A DNA stretch of 64,000 nt, taken from Flavobacterium sp. DG2-3. GTDB lineage: Bacteria > Bacteroidota > Bacteroidia > Flavobacteriales > Flavobacteriaceae. Below the pieces are notes generated by a model. The model was not told where the DNA came from, did not search any database, and worked only from the letters and a program-made list of their open reading frames with translations. This document shows positions 34,266 through 42,986 of the stretch, one piece after another (position 1 is the first letter of the stretch; each line of letters opens with the position of its first letter). The stretch covers positions 1 through 64,000 of the forward strand of contig NZ_JAVAMB010000024.1 of NCBI RefSeq assembly GCF_030730925.1, in the 5' to 3' direction. A program made the position numbers and the translations under genes.

Positions 34266-35576
34266 TTATTTGTTTAAAACCGCATTCATTGGGTTTCTTG
34301 AATTATCTTCTATCGAATAAGCTGGCTCTTCATCATATATCTCTTGAGGAATCACATCATCTTCTGCCAATTCTTTATCAATCAATCGCTGTAAAGCTTC
34401 TTTTCGCTTTTCTTTTTCTAATTTTTCTTCAGCGATTTCATCCTCTTTTTTAGTCACGCTAATGATAATTCCAAGTCCAAGGCAAGTCATCCAGATGGAA
34501 CTTCCTCCACTACTTATCAATGGAAGCGTTTGTCCTGTAACGGGCAATAACTCTACTGCAACCGCCATATTAATCATTGCTTGGAATATCATCGGAAACC
34601 CGACCCCGACGACGACTAATTTCCCGAATAAAGTAGGCGCTTTATGAGAAGCAACTACAAATCGGAATAGAAGCAATAAATACAAAACTACTATCGCTAC
34701 GCCACCAACCAAACCATATTCTTCTACAATAATGGCATAAATAAAATCGGAAGAAGATTGCGGTAAAAAGTTCTTCTGCACACTTTTTCCTGGACCCAAT
34801 CCGCCTAATTTTCCTGAGGCAATGGCAATTTTTGCTTTTTCAATCTGATAATCATCTTCATCTGGTTTATCTGTCGTAAAGTTCATAATACGACTTTCCC
34901 AAGTTGAAACCCTGCTGAAAAATCTTGAATCTGGAAAAGCTTTTGCTACCAAAAGGAAAAATGCCAGCATAGCAATTCCTGAACCCACAATAAACGCAAG
35001 ATATTTTAATGGATATTTTCCAATAAATGTTAGCATTAAAACCATTGAAAAAATCAACGCTGTAGTCGAAAAGTTCGCTGGTAATATCAAGGCCAATGTT
35101 ATAAATACTGGAACCCAAAGCTGAATTAATGAAGTCTGAAAAGGCTCATTTTCTTCTTTAGTTTTGGATAAATAACGCGCCACATAAATAAACAAAACAA
35201 TGGATGCCAATGTCGAAGTTTGGAATGTGATTCCGATAAAAGGAACCTGAATCCAACGGCTCGCATTTGCTCCCGCAATTACAGTTCCTTTTAAAAGTGT
35301 ATAGACCAATAAAATCCAAACCACTGGAAGTGCAATTTTAGAAATCGCTCTAAAATAATGATATGGCACTCGATGTACCCAATAAATGATTAGAAAACCA
35401 ATACAGATATGGGCCAAATGTTTTACCAAATACCCTAAAGTATTCCCCGTACCATGCCCGATATAAGCCAAATTACTACTCGCACTAAAAACAGGCATAA
35501 ACGAAAACAAAGCCAATAAAGCCACGAATGACCATATTACTCTATCTCCTTTTAATTTGTTTACTAGTTCTTTCAT
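34266..35576 (-). CDS. ftsW: Peptidoglycan polymerase FtsW
   Basis: FtsW is a SEDS-family glycosyltransferase that polymerises lipid II at the septum together with FtsI. The 436 residues have about ten membrane helices and the SEDS motif region (GASRWIQVPFIGITFQTS near 100, then EEYGLVGG near 275, and LPLISSGGSSIWMTCLGLG near 340). A charged C-terminal tail of about 60 residues follows, which is longer than usual. A four-helix-bundle gene lies between it and murD. Confidence 0.95.
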   Translation of the reverse strand: MKELVNKLKGDRVIWSFVALLALFSFMPVFSASSNLAYIGHGTGNTLGYLVKHLAHICIGFLIIYWVHRVPYHYFRAISKIALPVVWILLVYTLLKGTVIAGANASRWIQVPFIGITFQTSTLASIVLFIYVARYLSKTKEENEPFQTSLIQLWVPVFITLALILPANFSTTALIFSMVLMLTFIGKYPLKYLAFIVGSGIAMLAFFLLVAKAFPDSRFFSRVSTWESRIMNFTTDKPDEDDYQIEKAKIAIASGKLGGLGPGKSVQKNFLPQSSSDFIYAIIVEEYGLVGGVAIVVLYLLLLFRFVVASHKAPTLFGKLVVVGVGFPMIFQAMINMAVAVELLPVTGQTLPLISSGGSSIWMTCLGLGIIISVTKKEDEIAEEKLEKEKRKEALQRLIDKELAEDDVIPQEIYDEEPAYSIEDNSRNPMNAVLNK

Positions 35577-35577
35577 A

Positions 35578-35616
35578 TTTTAGATTTCTGATTTTAGATT
35601 TTAGATTATTTTAAAC
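35578..35616. repeat. Left arm of repeat pair around four-helix-bundle gene 1
   Basis: This is TTTAGATTTCTGATTTTAG followed by ATTTTAGATTATTTT. Its 16 bases AGATTTTAGATTATTT match the complement of the right arm at 36029-36065 exactly, with partial identity beyond. Confidence 0.75.
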
Positions 35617-35633
35617 CTTCGGTTTTGATTTTT

Positions 35634-35993
35634 TTATTTATTGATTCTGTTATTTACTGTCTTTAGACTGCTTACAAAAATTGCTGTTAATTCGTTTGCT
35701 TCTTTCAAAGCGATTTCCAATTCTTCTTTGGCAAGCCACATTTTTTCTTTTATAATTTCAATCCAGAATAAAGTTTCGTCAGCTTCTTCCAAAACTATAT
35801 TCATTTTAGCAACAAATTCTTTATCACTTCTCGCTCTGCATACTGCCCGATAATTTGCTCCGACTGATGTTCCGCTTCTTACTATTTGACTTGTAATTGA
35901 TCTGATTACATTTGTATTCGGCAGCTTTTCAGCTAAATCAATTATCATCAAAGAAAACTTCTTAGTTCTCATCTTCATTTCATTCGTCGTCAT
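35634..35993 (-). CDS. Four-helix-bundle (S23 / 23S rRNA intervening-sequence family) protein 1
   Basis: The family is named for ORFs in intervening sequences of 23S rRNA genes; relatives include the Avd protein of diversity-generating retroelements. I use ATG 35993 (119 residues), because the longer frame starts at TTG. The signature RSGTSVGANYRAVCRARSDK (first 10 residues at about 40-49), then EADETLFWIEIIKEKMW, gives four amphipathic helices. It probably forms a small oligomer that binds nucleic acid; the function here is unknown. It interrupts ftsW-murD and lies between arms of an inverted repeat (35578-35616 and 36029-36065). Confidence 0.87.
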   Translation of the reverse strand: MTTNEMKMRTKKFSLMIIDLAEKLPNTNVIRSITSQIVRSGTSVGANYRAVCRARSDKEFVAKMNIVLEEADETLFWIEIIKEKMWLAKEELEIALKEANELTAIFVSSLKTVNNRINK

Positions 35994-36028
35994 ACCCAAA
36001 AGAACTTATTTTGAGTTCAAAGCTTAGA

Positions 36029-36065
36029 AATAATCTAAAATCTGAACTCTAAAATCTAAAATTAT
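36029..36065. repeat. Right arm of repeat pair around four-helix-bundle gene 1
   Basis: The 35 bases at 36031-36065 are identical to 26711-26745, where the repeat is an empty hairpin. The arm ends at the stop codon of murD. Confidence 0.85.
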
Positions 36066-37393
36066 AAATTATGCACCGCTTGTTTGAATTGTTTTCCTCT
36101 GTCTTCGTAGTTTTCGAATAAATCGAAACTTGCGCAAGCTGGAGACAATAAAACAGCATCACCTTTTTCTGTTAATCTTTGAGCAGTTTTTACTGCATCG
36201 TTCATATTATTCACTTCAACCATAATATCCACAACGTTTCCGAAAGCATCAATAATTTTACGGTTATCAACACCAAGACAAATAATTGCTTTTACTTTTT
36301 CGCGAACTAATGACATCAATTCGTTGTAATCATTTCCTTTGTCTACACCTCCTACAATCCAAACGGTTGGAACATTCATACTGTCTAAAGCAAAGAAAGT
36401 AGCGTTTACATTTGTTGCTTTCGAATCGTTGATATATTGAACGTTTTGTATTTTTAATACTTTTTCTAAACGGTGCTCAACACCTTGGAAATTAGATAAA
36501 CTTTCGCGGATTGTTGCATTTCTAATTTGCATCAATTTCGCAACAGAGCTTGCTGCCATTGCATTTTTCATATTATGTTTTCCTTCTAACGCAATGTGTT
36601 CTGTATCCATTGTAAACTCTTCTTGGTTGATCTTTATTTCCATTTTGTTGTTATTTATAGAAGCCCCTTCATCAAATTTTTTCGTCAATGAAAAAGGAAT
36701 TAATTTCGCTTTTGTTTTGTTCTTTTTTAACCATTCTGTACTTGCTTCATCATCTGCATCGTAAATGAGATAGTCACTTTCAGTCTGGTTCATTGTTATT
36801 CGGAACTTCGAATTGATATAATTTTCATATTTATATTCATATCGATCTAAATGGTCCGGACTTATATTGGTTATAATTGCAATATCTGGCCTGTAATTTA
36901 TAATTCCGTCCAATTGAAAACTGCTCAACTCCAAAACGTAGGCATCATACTTATTTTCTGCTACCTGCCAGGCGAAACTCTTTCCGATATTCCCTCCCAA
37001 TCCGACATTCAACCCTGCATATTTCAGCAAATGATGTGTCAGCATTGTGGTAGTAGTTTTACCGTTGCTTCCCGTAATCCCAATCGTCATTGCATCTGTA
37101 TAAGGAATCGCAAATTCAATTTCCGAAATCACTTTTACTCCCGCCGCAATCAACTTTTTTACTATCGGAGACTTTTCTGGAATTCCTGGGCTCTTCATTA
37201 CCACATCTGCATTCAGAATCAAATCTTCTGTATGCTGTTCTTCTTCCCAAGCAATTTTATTAATGATAAGAACTTCTTTGTAACTCTCTTTTATTTTTCC
37301 GAAATCAGAAACAAAAACTTCATATCCTTGTTTCTTTCCGAGGATCGCAGTTCCTACACCGCTTTCTCCTCCTCCTAAAACTACTAACCTCAT
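36062..37393 (-). CDS. murD: UDP-N-acetylmuramoylalanine--D-glutamate ligase MurD
   Basis: MurD adds D-Glu to UDP-MurNAc-L-Ala. The 443 residues include GGGESGVGTA at the N-terminus (7-16), the ATP loop GSNGKTTTT (108-116), NISPDHLDRYEYKYENY near 180, EHRLEKV near 308 and NDSKATNVNAT near 322, all family markers. It is flanked on both sides by four-helix-bundle genes instead of lying next to mraY and ftsW directly. Confidence 0.97.
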   Translation of the reverse strand: MRLVVLGGGESGVGTAILGKKQGYEVFVSDFGKIKESYKEVLIINKIAWEEEQHTEDLILNADVVMKSPGIPEKSPIVKKLIAAGVKVISEIEFAIPYTDAMTIGITGSNGKTTTTMLTHHLLKYAGLNVGLGGNIGKSFAWQVAENKYDAYVLELSSFQLDGIINYRPDIAIITNISPDHLDRYEYKYENYINSKFRITMNQTESDYLIYDADDEASTEWLKKNKTKAKLIPFSLTKKFDEGASINNNKMEIKINQEEFTMDTEHIALEGKHNMKNAMAASSVAKLMQIRNATIRESLSNFQGVEHRLEKVLKIQNVQYINDSKATNVNATFFALDSMNVPTVWIVGGVDKGNDYNELMSLVREKVKAIICLGVDNRKIIDAFGNVVDIMVEVNNMNDAVKTAQRLTEKGDAVLLSPACASFDLFENYEDRGKQFKQAVHNL

Positions 37394-37401
37394 ACTTTAC
37401 A

Positions 37402-37433
37402 CAATTAAAAATTGAGAATTAAAAATTAAAAAT
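37402..37433. repeat. Left arm of repeat pair around four-helix-bundle gene 2
   Basis: CAATTAAAAATTGAGAATTA and then AAAATTAAAAAT. Its reverse complement matches 37809-37843 with few differences, so the gene between them is bracketed by an inverted repeat of a sequence family different from gene 1. Confidence 0.75.
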
Positions 37434-37446
37434 CTAACATTAGACC

Positions 37447-37803
37447 TTAATTGACTTTCCCTTTTAAGGTTATTATAATTTTCGCCAATATTTTACAGAT
37501 TTCTTCTGCTTCAATATGTATACTTTCAAATTCACTTACAGAAATATAATCTGTAGCTTTTAATAATTTCAACCAATAAATAGTTTCTCTTGCTTGTTTA
37601 TAAGAAATCTCAAGCTTAAATAAGAACTCTTTATCTGATCGCCCTCCAATTGATTCTTCGATATTTGCTCCAATTGAAGTTCCAGATCTCAAAACCTGTT
37701 TACTCAACACAAACTCCTTTTTATTCTCAGATAAATATTTGTATAAATTCACAATTCTAACTGCAAATTGAAATGATTTATCCTGAATAATATTCTCCTT
37801 CAT
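37447..37803 (-). CDS. Four-helix-bundle (S23 / 23S rRNA intervening-sequence family) protein 2
   Basis: The 118 residues carry the family core RSGTSIGANIEESIGGRSDK (first ten at about 41-50), then EFLFKLEISYKQARETIYWLKLL. It resembles protein 1 in architecture but is clearly diverged, so the two are separate arrivals or old duplicates. The start ATG is clear. It interrupts mraY-murD. It is on the same strand as the division genes and is bracketed by an inverted repeat. Function is unknown. Confidence 0.88.
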   Translation of the reverse strand: MKENIIQDKSFQFAVRIVNLYKYLSENKKEFVLSKQVLRSGTSIGANIEESIGGRSDKEFLFKLEISYKQARETIYWLKLLKATDYISVSEFESIHIEAEEICKILAKIIITLKGKVN

Positions 37804-37808
37804 TCTTA

Positions 37809-37843
37809 AAAATTTTTAATTTTTAATTTCTAATTTTTAATTG
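37809..37843. repeat. Right arm of repeat pair around four-helix-bundle gene 2
   Basis: AATTTTTAATTTTTAATTTC followed by TAATTTTTAATTG, the inverse of 37402-37433. It starts five bases upstream of the gene's start codon. Confidence 0.75.
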
Positions 37844-37847
37844 AGCT

Positions 37848-39080
37848 CTATCTTAATTTTAAGGTTATGATTGATAAAATCGCTAACATTACGGCAACAA
37901 TCCAGAAACGGGTTACGATTTTACTTTCGTGATATCCCTTTTTCTGATAATGATGATGCAAAGGCGACATCAGGAAAATCCTTCGGCCTTCGCCAAAACG
38001 CTTCTTCGTATATTTAAAATAAGTTACCTGAATAATTACTGAAGCACTTTCTGCTAAGAAAATTCCGCAGAACAAAACAATTAATATTTCTTTACGAACT
38101 GCAATTGCCAATACTGCGATAATTCCACCAATAGTCAAACTTCCAGTATCTCCCATAAAAACCGATGCGGGATAAGAATTGTACCAAAGAAATCCGATAA
38201 GCGCTCCAACAAAAGCAGAAATAAAGACCGTCATTTCTCCCGAATTTGGGATATACATAATATTCAGATAGTTCGAAAAAATGATATTACCAGAAACGAA
38301 CGTAAATATTCCGAGCGCGAGGACGGATATCGCAGAGGTTCCGGCTGCGAGACCATCAATTCCGTCTGTTAGATTCGCTCCATTTGACACTGCTGTAATA
38401 ATGAAAATTACAACTGGAATAAATATTAACCACGCCCATTTCTCATATCCATCGCCCATAAAAGACAATACTTCAGCATAATCAAATTCGTTGTTTTTTA
38501 CGAAAGGAATTGTTGTTGCCGTAGATTTTTCTTCAACACCTGCGGGCATAATCACTGTTGAATTTGTAGCGGTCTTAAAAATATCTGCACGACCAGTATC
38601 AGTTCTTACTGTAACTGCAGGATTAAAATAAAGCACTGCACCAACGATGATTCCAAGACCAACTTGACCAATAACTTTAAAAATTCCTTTTAAACCTTGC
38701 TTATCTTTTTTGAATATTTTGATATAATCGTCAACAAAACCAATTGTTCCCATCCATAAGGTCGTTACAATCAGCAAAACAATGTAGATGTTGTGCAGTC
38801 TAGCAAATAATAAAACAGGCAAAAGAGTCGCAAAAATGATGATAAGCCCACCCATTGTTGGCGTACCCGCTTTCTCGTTCTGACCCGCAAGACCTAGCTC
38901 ACGCACTGTTTCTCCAACTTGCTGACGGCGTAAAAAGTTAATTACTCTTTTACCATAGATAGTAGACAAAAGCAACGAAAGCATAAATGCCAAAGCTGAC
39001 CTAAATGTGATGTACTGGAAAACTCCTGTTCCAGGAATGTCCAATGTTTTATCAAAATATTCGAATAAGTAGTACAGCAT
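37848..39080 (-). CDS. mraY: Phospho-N-acetylmuramoyl-pentapeptide transferase MraY
   Basis: MraY makes lipid I on the inner membrane. I use ATG 39080 (410 residues, starting LYYLFEYFDKTLDIPG). The longer frame to 39107 translates an AAATTCCAAATT repeat. Catalytic motifs are present: DDYIKIFKKDKQGL near 116, NLTDGIDGLAAG near 238, MGDTGSLTIGG near 308 and HHHYQKKG near 370. An insert of about 50 residues after PAVTVRTDTGRADIFK faces the periplasm and makes it longer than the 360-residue E. coli enzyme, as in other Bacteroidota. Confidence 0.96.
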   Translation of the reverse strand: MLYYLFEYFDKTLDIPGTGVFQYITFRSALAFMLSLLLSTIYGKRVINFLRRQQVGETVRELGLAGQNEKAGTPTMGGLIIIFATLLPVLLFARLHNIYIVLLIVTTLWMGTIGFVDDYIKIFKKDKQGLKGIFKVIGQVGLGIIVGAVLYFNPAVTVRTDTGRADIFKTATNSTVIMPAGVEEKSTATTIPFVKNNEFDYAEVLSFMGDGYEKWAWLIFIPVVIFIITAVSNGANLTDGIDGLAAGTSAISVLALGIFTFVSGNIIFSNYLNIMYIPNSGEMTVFISAFVGALIGFLWYNSYPASVFMGDTGSLTIGGIIAVLAIAVRKEILIVLFCGIFLAESASVIIQVTYFKYTKKRFGEGRRIFLMSPLHHHYQKKGYHESKIVTRFWIVAVMLAILSIITLKLR

Positions 39081-39107
39081 ATTTTTCTGTTTTTTTTTAA
39101 ATTCCAA

Positions 39108-39165
39108 ATTTTAAATTCCAAATTCCAATGTGAGTTGGATTTTAAATTTTGGAATTTCCTTTTTA
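39108..39165. repeat. AAATTCCAAATT hairpin between murE and mraY
   Basis: AAATTCCAAATTCCAAT and its inverse ATTTTGGAATTT form a fold-back element without cargo. Similar elements lie at 3521-3662, 46160-46215, 47085-47135 and 47812-47855. Confidence 0.65.
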
Positions 39166-40629
39166 TTATTTATTCAGTTGCTCTAAAATCTCTTTTACGG
39201 TTTCCATATCATCAAAATGATGGCGAACACCATTTACTTCCTGATACGTTTCGTGTCCTTTTCCTGCAATTAGGATGATATCGTTAGGCTGAGCCAGCTG
39301 ACAAGCTGTTTTAATTGCCTGTTTTCTATCTGTAATTCGCAACATTTTTTTATAATTCTGAGGCCCAACTCCTTGCTCCATTTCGTCCAAAATAACTTCT
39401 GGATCTTCGTTTCTTGGATTATCTGAAGTCAAAACTGCTTTATCACTTAAATCTGAAGCTATCTTTGCCATTATCGGACGTTTTGTTTTATCGCGATTTC
39501 CTCCACAGCCCACAACAGTAATTAACTGTTCATTTTTGGTGCGAATGTCATTTATCGTTTTCAAAACATTTTCCAATGCATCTGGCGTGTGTGCATAATC
39601 TACTACTGCGGTAATCTTTTCGTTGGACACAATATATTGAAAACGACCCGAAACACTTTCTAAATCAGACAGTAAACGCAACGCTTCAAGACTATCAATT
39701 CCGAGCTCTACTGCCGTTCCATAAATCGCTAAAACATTGTATGCGTTGAAAGTACCAATGAGTTTTACCCAAACTTCATTGTCATTTACTTTTAACAATA
39801 AACCAGACAATTGGCTTTCTAAAATCTGCGCTCTATAATCAGCGTATGATTTTAAAGCGTAAGTCAACTTTTTAGCAACTGTATTTTGAAGCATAACAGC
39901 TCCATTCTTATCGTCAATATTTGTTAAAACAAAAGCTGATTTTGGAAGTGAATCAAAAAATGATTTTTTCACATCTCTGTATTCAGCAAATGTTGGATGG
40001 TAATCTAAATGATCGTGAGAAAGATTCGTAAAAATTCCGCCTACAAAATGCAAAGCCTCTGTACGTTTCTGGTGAATACCATGAGAACTTACTTCCATAA
40101 AACAATGTGTAACTCCAGCTTCGACCATTTCATTTAAATAATGATTAATTGTCAAAGAATCTGGCGTTGTATGCGTTGCAGGATATTCTGTTTCGTCAAC
40201 TACGATTTTTACAGTTGATAATAAACCAACTTTAAAACCTGCTTTTTGAAAAAGCTGAAATAACAAAGAAGCAATTGTAGTTTTACCATTTGTACCTGTT
40301 ACACCAACTAATTTTAGTTTTGAAGACGGATCTTCAAAATAATTAGCTGCCATAAAAGCTAAAGCCGTATTGGTGTCTTTTACCTGAATATAAGTTAGAT
40401 CAGTTGCAGTATTTGCCGGAAGCGTATCACAAATTATCGCTTTTGCTCCAAGCTGAACTGCTTTTTCGATATAATCATGCCCATCTGAAAGCGAACCGCG
40501 AATTGCTACAAAAACATCATTTGCTTCTACTTTACGTGAATCAAATTCAATTTTCTGAATAGCAACATCTGTCGAACCTTTTACAGACTCAATAGCTACT
40601 TTATATAATATGTCTTTTAATACTTTCAC
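39166..40629 (-). CDS. murE: UDP-MurNAc-tripeptide synthetase MurE
   Basis: MurE adds the third stem-peptide residue. The 487 residues contain the ATP loop GTNGKTT (112-118), HTTPDSLTINHYL near 158, and the DNPR box (DNPRNEDPEVILDEME near 405). The DNPR box marks meso-diaminopimelate as substrate, so the wall is of the DAP type. The start codon is GTG, and it overlaps the ftsI stop codon as GTGA (40626-40629), which indicates coupled translation. Confidence 0.97.
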   Translation of the reverse strand: MKVLKDILYKVAIESVKGSTDVAIQKIEFDSRKVEANDVFVAIRGSLSDGHDYIEKAVQLGAKAIICDTLPANTATDLTYIQVKDTNTALAFMAANYFEDPSSKLKLVGVTGTNGKTTIASLLFQLFQKAGFKVGLLSTVKIVVDETEYPATHTTPDSLTINHYLNEMVEAGVTHCFMEVSSHGIHQKRTEALHFVGGIFTNLSHDHLDYHPTFAEYRDVKKSFFDSLPKSAFVLTNIDDKNGAVMLQNTVAKKLTYALKSYADYRAQILESQLSGLLLKVNDNEVWVKLIGTFNAYNVLAIYGTAVELGIDSLEALRLLSDLESVSGRFQYIVSNEKITAVVDYAHTPDALENVLKTINDIRTKNEQLITVVGCGGNRDKTKRPIMAKIASDLSDKAVLTSDNPRNEDPEVILDEMEQGVGPQNYKKMLRITDRKQAIKTACQLAQPNDIILIAGKGHETYQEVNGVRHHFDDMETVKEILEQLNK

Positions 40630-42632
40630 GATAATTCTAATACAATTGTTGTGTTTCTGCTAATACTGGTTCCAGCCTGAATCGATTGATTTTTGACTTT
40701 CCCCATTCCATTTACTTTTACTTTCAAACCTAAATTTTCGAGTAAAGCAATTGCGTCCATCCCGGGCATTCCTTTTAAATTCGGAATCTGATTGATTTTT
40801 TTATTTGCTTCTGCAGTGTATTTATCATAACTAGCATCCTGCTTCGGAATTCTAGTATCTAATTTTTTTATTTTATTTGTCGAAGGCGCATCTGTAAAAA
40901 TCTTTTGCGCAATTCTTTTAAAAACTGGTCCTGCAACGTCTGCTCCGTAATAATTATTCTTAGATGTATTTGGCTTATGAACCACTACAATACAAGAATA
41001 TTTGGGGTGATCTGCTGGAAAATATCCTGCAAAAGAAGAAGCATAATACATCCCTTCTCTTCCTGCTTTACCATAATTAACCATCGCTGTTCCTGTTTTT
41101 CCCGCCATCGAGAAATCTTTCGAATACAACTTAGAAGCCGTTCCTTTTTTTACCACGTTTGCTAAAACTGCTTTTACTTTTTTAAGCGTTTCAGGCGAAC
41201 AAACTCTTGGATTTATAACTTCTGTATCAAACTTCTTTATGGTCTTATTCCACTCTTTAATCTCCGAAACAAATTGCGGCCTTACCATTACACCATTATT
41301 CGCGATTGAATTATAAAAAGCTAAAGTCTGCATTGGCGTAACCGAAACCGAATATCCAAAAGCCATCCACGGAAGCGAAATTCCTGACCAGATTTTATCT
41401 CCTGGATGCGGAACAATCGGTCTACCTTCTCCTTTAAAATGCAATCCCAACGGTTTATCCAAACCAATTCTTCTGATATGATTTACAAACTTTGACGGAT
41501 TACTTTTGTAATTATCATAAACCGCCTGAACCATTACTGTGTTTGACGAAAGTTCGAATCCGCGTGCTAGTGAAACTTTTCCGTAACCACCATGATGCGA
41601 ATCACGCACCGATCTTCCATAATATTTAACTACACCATTATGGCTATCGTAAACGGTACTTGTATCGGCTACTTTATCTTCTAAAATCGCAACTAAATCA
41701 ACTAATTTAAAAGTCGAACCCGGTTCGTGAGATTCCGCAATTGCGTAATTAGTAGTTTCATAATACGATCCATCCTCTGCTCTTCCTAAATTTGAAATTG
41801 CTTTTACATGCCCCGTTTCTGTTTCCATTACTACCACACAACCGTGATCTGCCTCATAATCTTCTAGCTGCTTCAATAAAGCATGATGAGCGATATCTTG
41901 AATGAAAACATCTATAGTGGAAATCACATCGTAACCGTCAATTGGATCTACTTCGTTAACATCACGAATAGGTTTCCACTGGCCTTTTGCTATTTTTTGC
42001 TTTAAAATTTTACCGTCTTTTCCGTTCAAGTAACTTTTAAAAGCCCATTCAATTCCTTTTCCTACTTCTATTCCAGTTGCAGGATCAATACGGTCGTAAC
42101 CAATTGTTCTTTCTGCAATTTTTCCGATTGGGTGTTTTCTAACCGTTTCCTGTTCTACAATAATTCCGCCTTTGAAAGCGCCTAAATTGAATAATGGAAA
42201 ACCTTTAATTTTCACATATTCAGTATAACTTAAATTACGGGCAATCAAATAATAACGATTTTTATTCTCACGCGCTTTTCGCAATTCTTTCTGAAAATAA
42301 CCGCTTGGTTTATCTAAAACAGTATCAAGAGAATCTGACAATTGTTTTACATATTTCTCAAACGTTTCTGTTTTTGGCGCTTTTGCATCAAAACGAATTT
42401 CATAATTCGGGATCGATGTTGCCAATAAACTTCCGTCAGCAGAATAAATATTTCCTTTGTTGGCAGGAATTACAAAGTTTCTTACTGTACGCTGTTTAGC
42501 CAGTTTTCTGTAATAATCTCCATCAACCCACTGAATATTGGTTAATTTAACGACAATAGCAATTGCCATCACAAAGATGAAAACTGCTACGAGGTAAATT
42601 CTGTAGGATATATGTTTATCGTCTACTGCCAT
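40626..42632 (-). CDS. ftsI: Division transpeptidase FtsI (PBP3) with PASTA domain
   Basis: FtsI cross-links septal peptidoglycan. The 668 residues have one N-terminal membrane helix (about 10-30) and a pedestal region. The transpeptidase domain shows the active-site tetrad EPGSTFKL (Ser near 317), SSN (ELSSNTVM near 367) and KTGT (near 510). A single C-terminal PASTA domain follows (IPNLKGMPGMDAIALLENLG near 605), which is absent from E. coli PBP3. The gene overlaps ftsL by 10 bp and murE by 4 bp. Confidence 0.96.
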   Translation of the reverse strand: MAVDDKHISYRIYLVAVFIFVMAIAIVVKLTNIQWVDGDYYRKLAKQRTVRNFVIPANKGNIYSADGSLLATSIPNYEIRFDAKAPKTETFEKYVKQLSDSLDTVLDKPSGYFQKELRKARENKNRYYLIARNLSYTEYVKIKGFPLFNLGAFKGGIIVEQETVRKHPIGKIAERTIGYDRIDPATGIEVGKGIEWAFKSYLNGKDGKILKQKIAKGQWKPIRDVNEVDPIDGYDVISTIDVFIQDIAHHALLKQLEDYEADHGCVVVMETETGHVKAISNLGRAEDGSYYETTNYAIAESHEPGSTFKLVDLVAILEDKVADTSTVYDSHNGVVKYYGRSVRDSHHGGYGKVSLARGFELSSNTVMVQAVYDNYKSNPSKFVNHIRRIGLDKPLGLHFKGEGRPIVPHPGDKIWSGISLPWMAFGYSVSVTPMQTLAFYNSIANNGVMVRPQFVSEIKEWNKTIKKFDTEVINPRVCSPETLKKVKAVLANVVKKGTASKLYSKDFSMAGKTGTAMVNYGKAGREGMYYASSFAGYFPADHPKYSCIVVVHKPNTSKNNYYGADVAGPVFKRIAQKIFTDAPSTNKIKKLDTRIPKQDASYDKYTAEANKKINQIPNLKGMPGMDAIALLENLGLKVKVNGMGKVKNQSIQAGTSISRNTTIVLELS

Positions 42633-42970
42633 ATTCTTTTAAAGAAACTTTTTTCTTCTTCTTTTTTAACTTCTATTTTTACTGGAGGAACTGTCGACGG
42701 AAAAATTTGTTTTTCTAACATTTTATCCGAAATAGTTGACTCCATTTTTAATTTCATCAATTCTGAACGTCGATCTACAAATTCCGATCTCAATTCTTTT
42801 ACTTCATTATTTAATTTTGCAATTTCAAAAACCTTCTGCTCGTATCGCTGTGTATTGGCAATCATCAAAATAGCCAGTAGAATTATAAAAACAATGAATC
42901 TCCAGTTTTTTACTGCATCTTCATGAATCAGAAATCTTGCTTTTAATATGCTAAATACTCCACCTTTCAT
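42623..42970 (-). CDS. ftsL: Cell division protein FtsL-like
   Basis: FtsL is a small bitopic scaffold of the divisome. The 115 residues have a cytoplasmic end, one membrane helix (about 25-40, FIVFIILLAILMIAN) and a leucine-zipper-like coiled coil after it (KVFEIAKLNNEVKELRSEFV...LMKLKME). The tail is Lys/Glu-rich. Sequence identity to other FtsL proteins is too low to rely on; position between rsmH and ftsI and topology support the name. Confidence 0.88.
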   Translation of the reverse strand: MKGGVFSILKARFLIHEDAVKNWRFIVFIILLAILMIANTQRYEQKVFEIAKLNNEVKELRSEFVDRRSELMKLKMESTISDKMLEKQIFPSTVPPVKIEVKKEEEKSFFKRIWQ

Positions 42971-42986
42971 TTTCTACCTATATATA

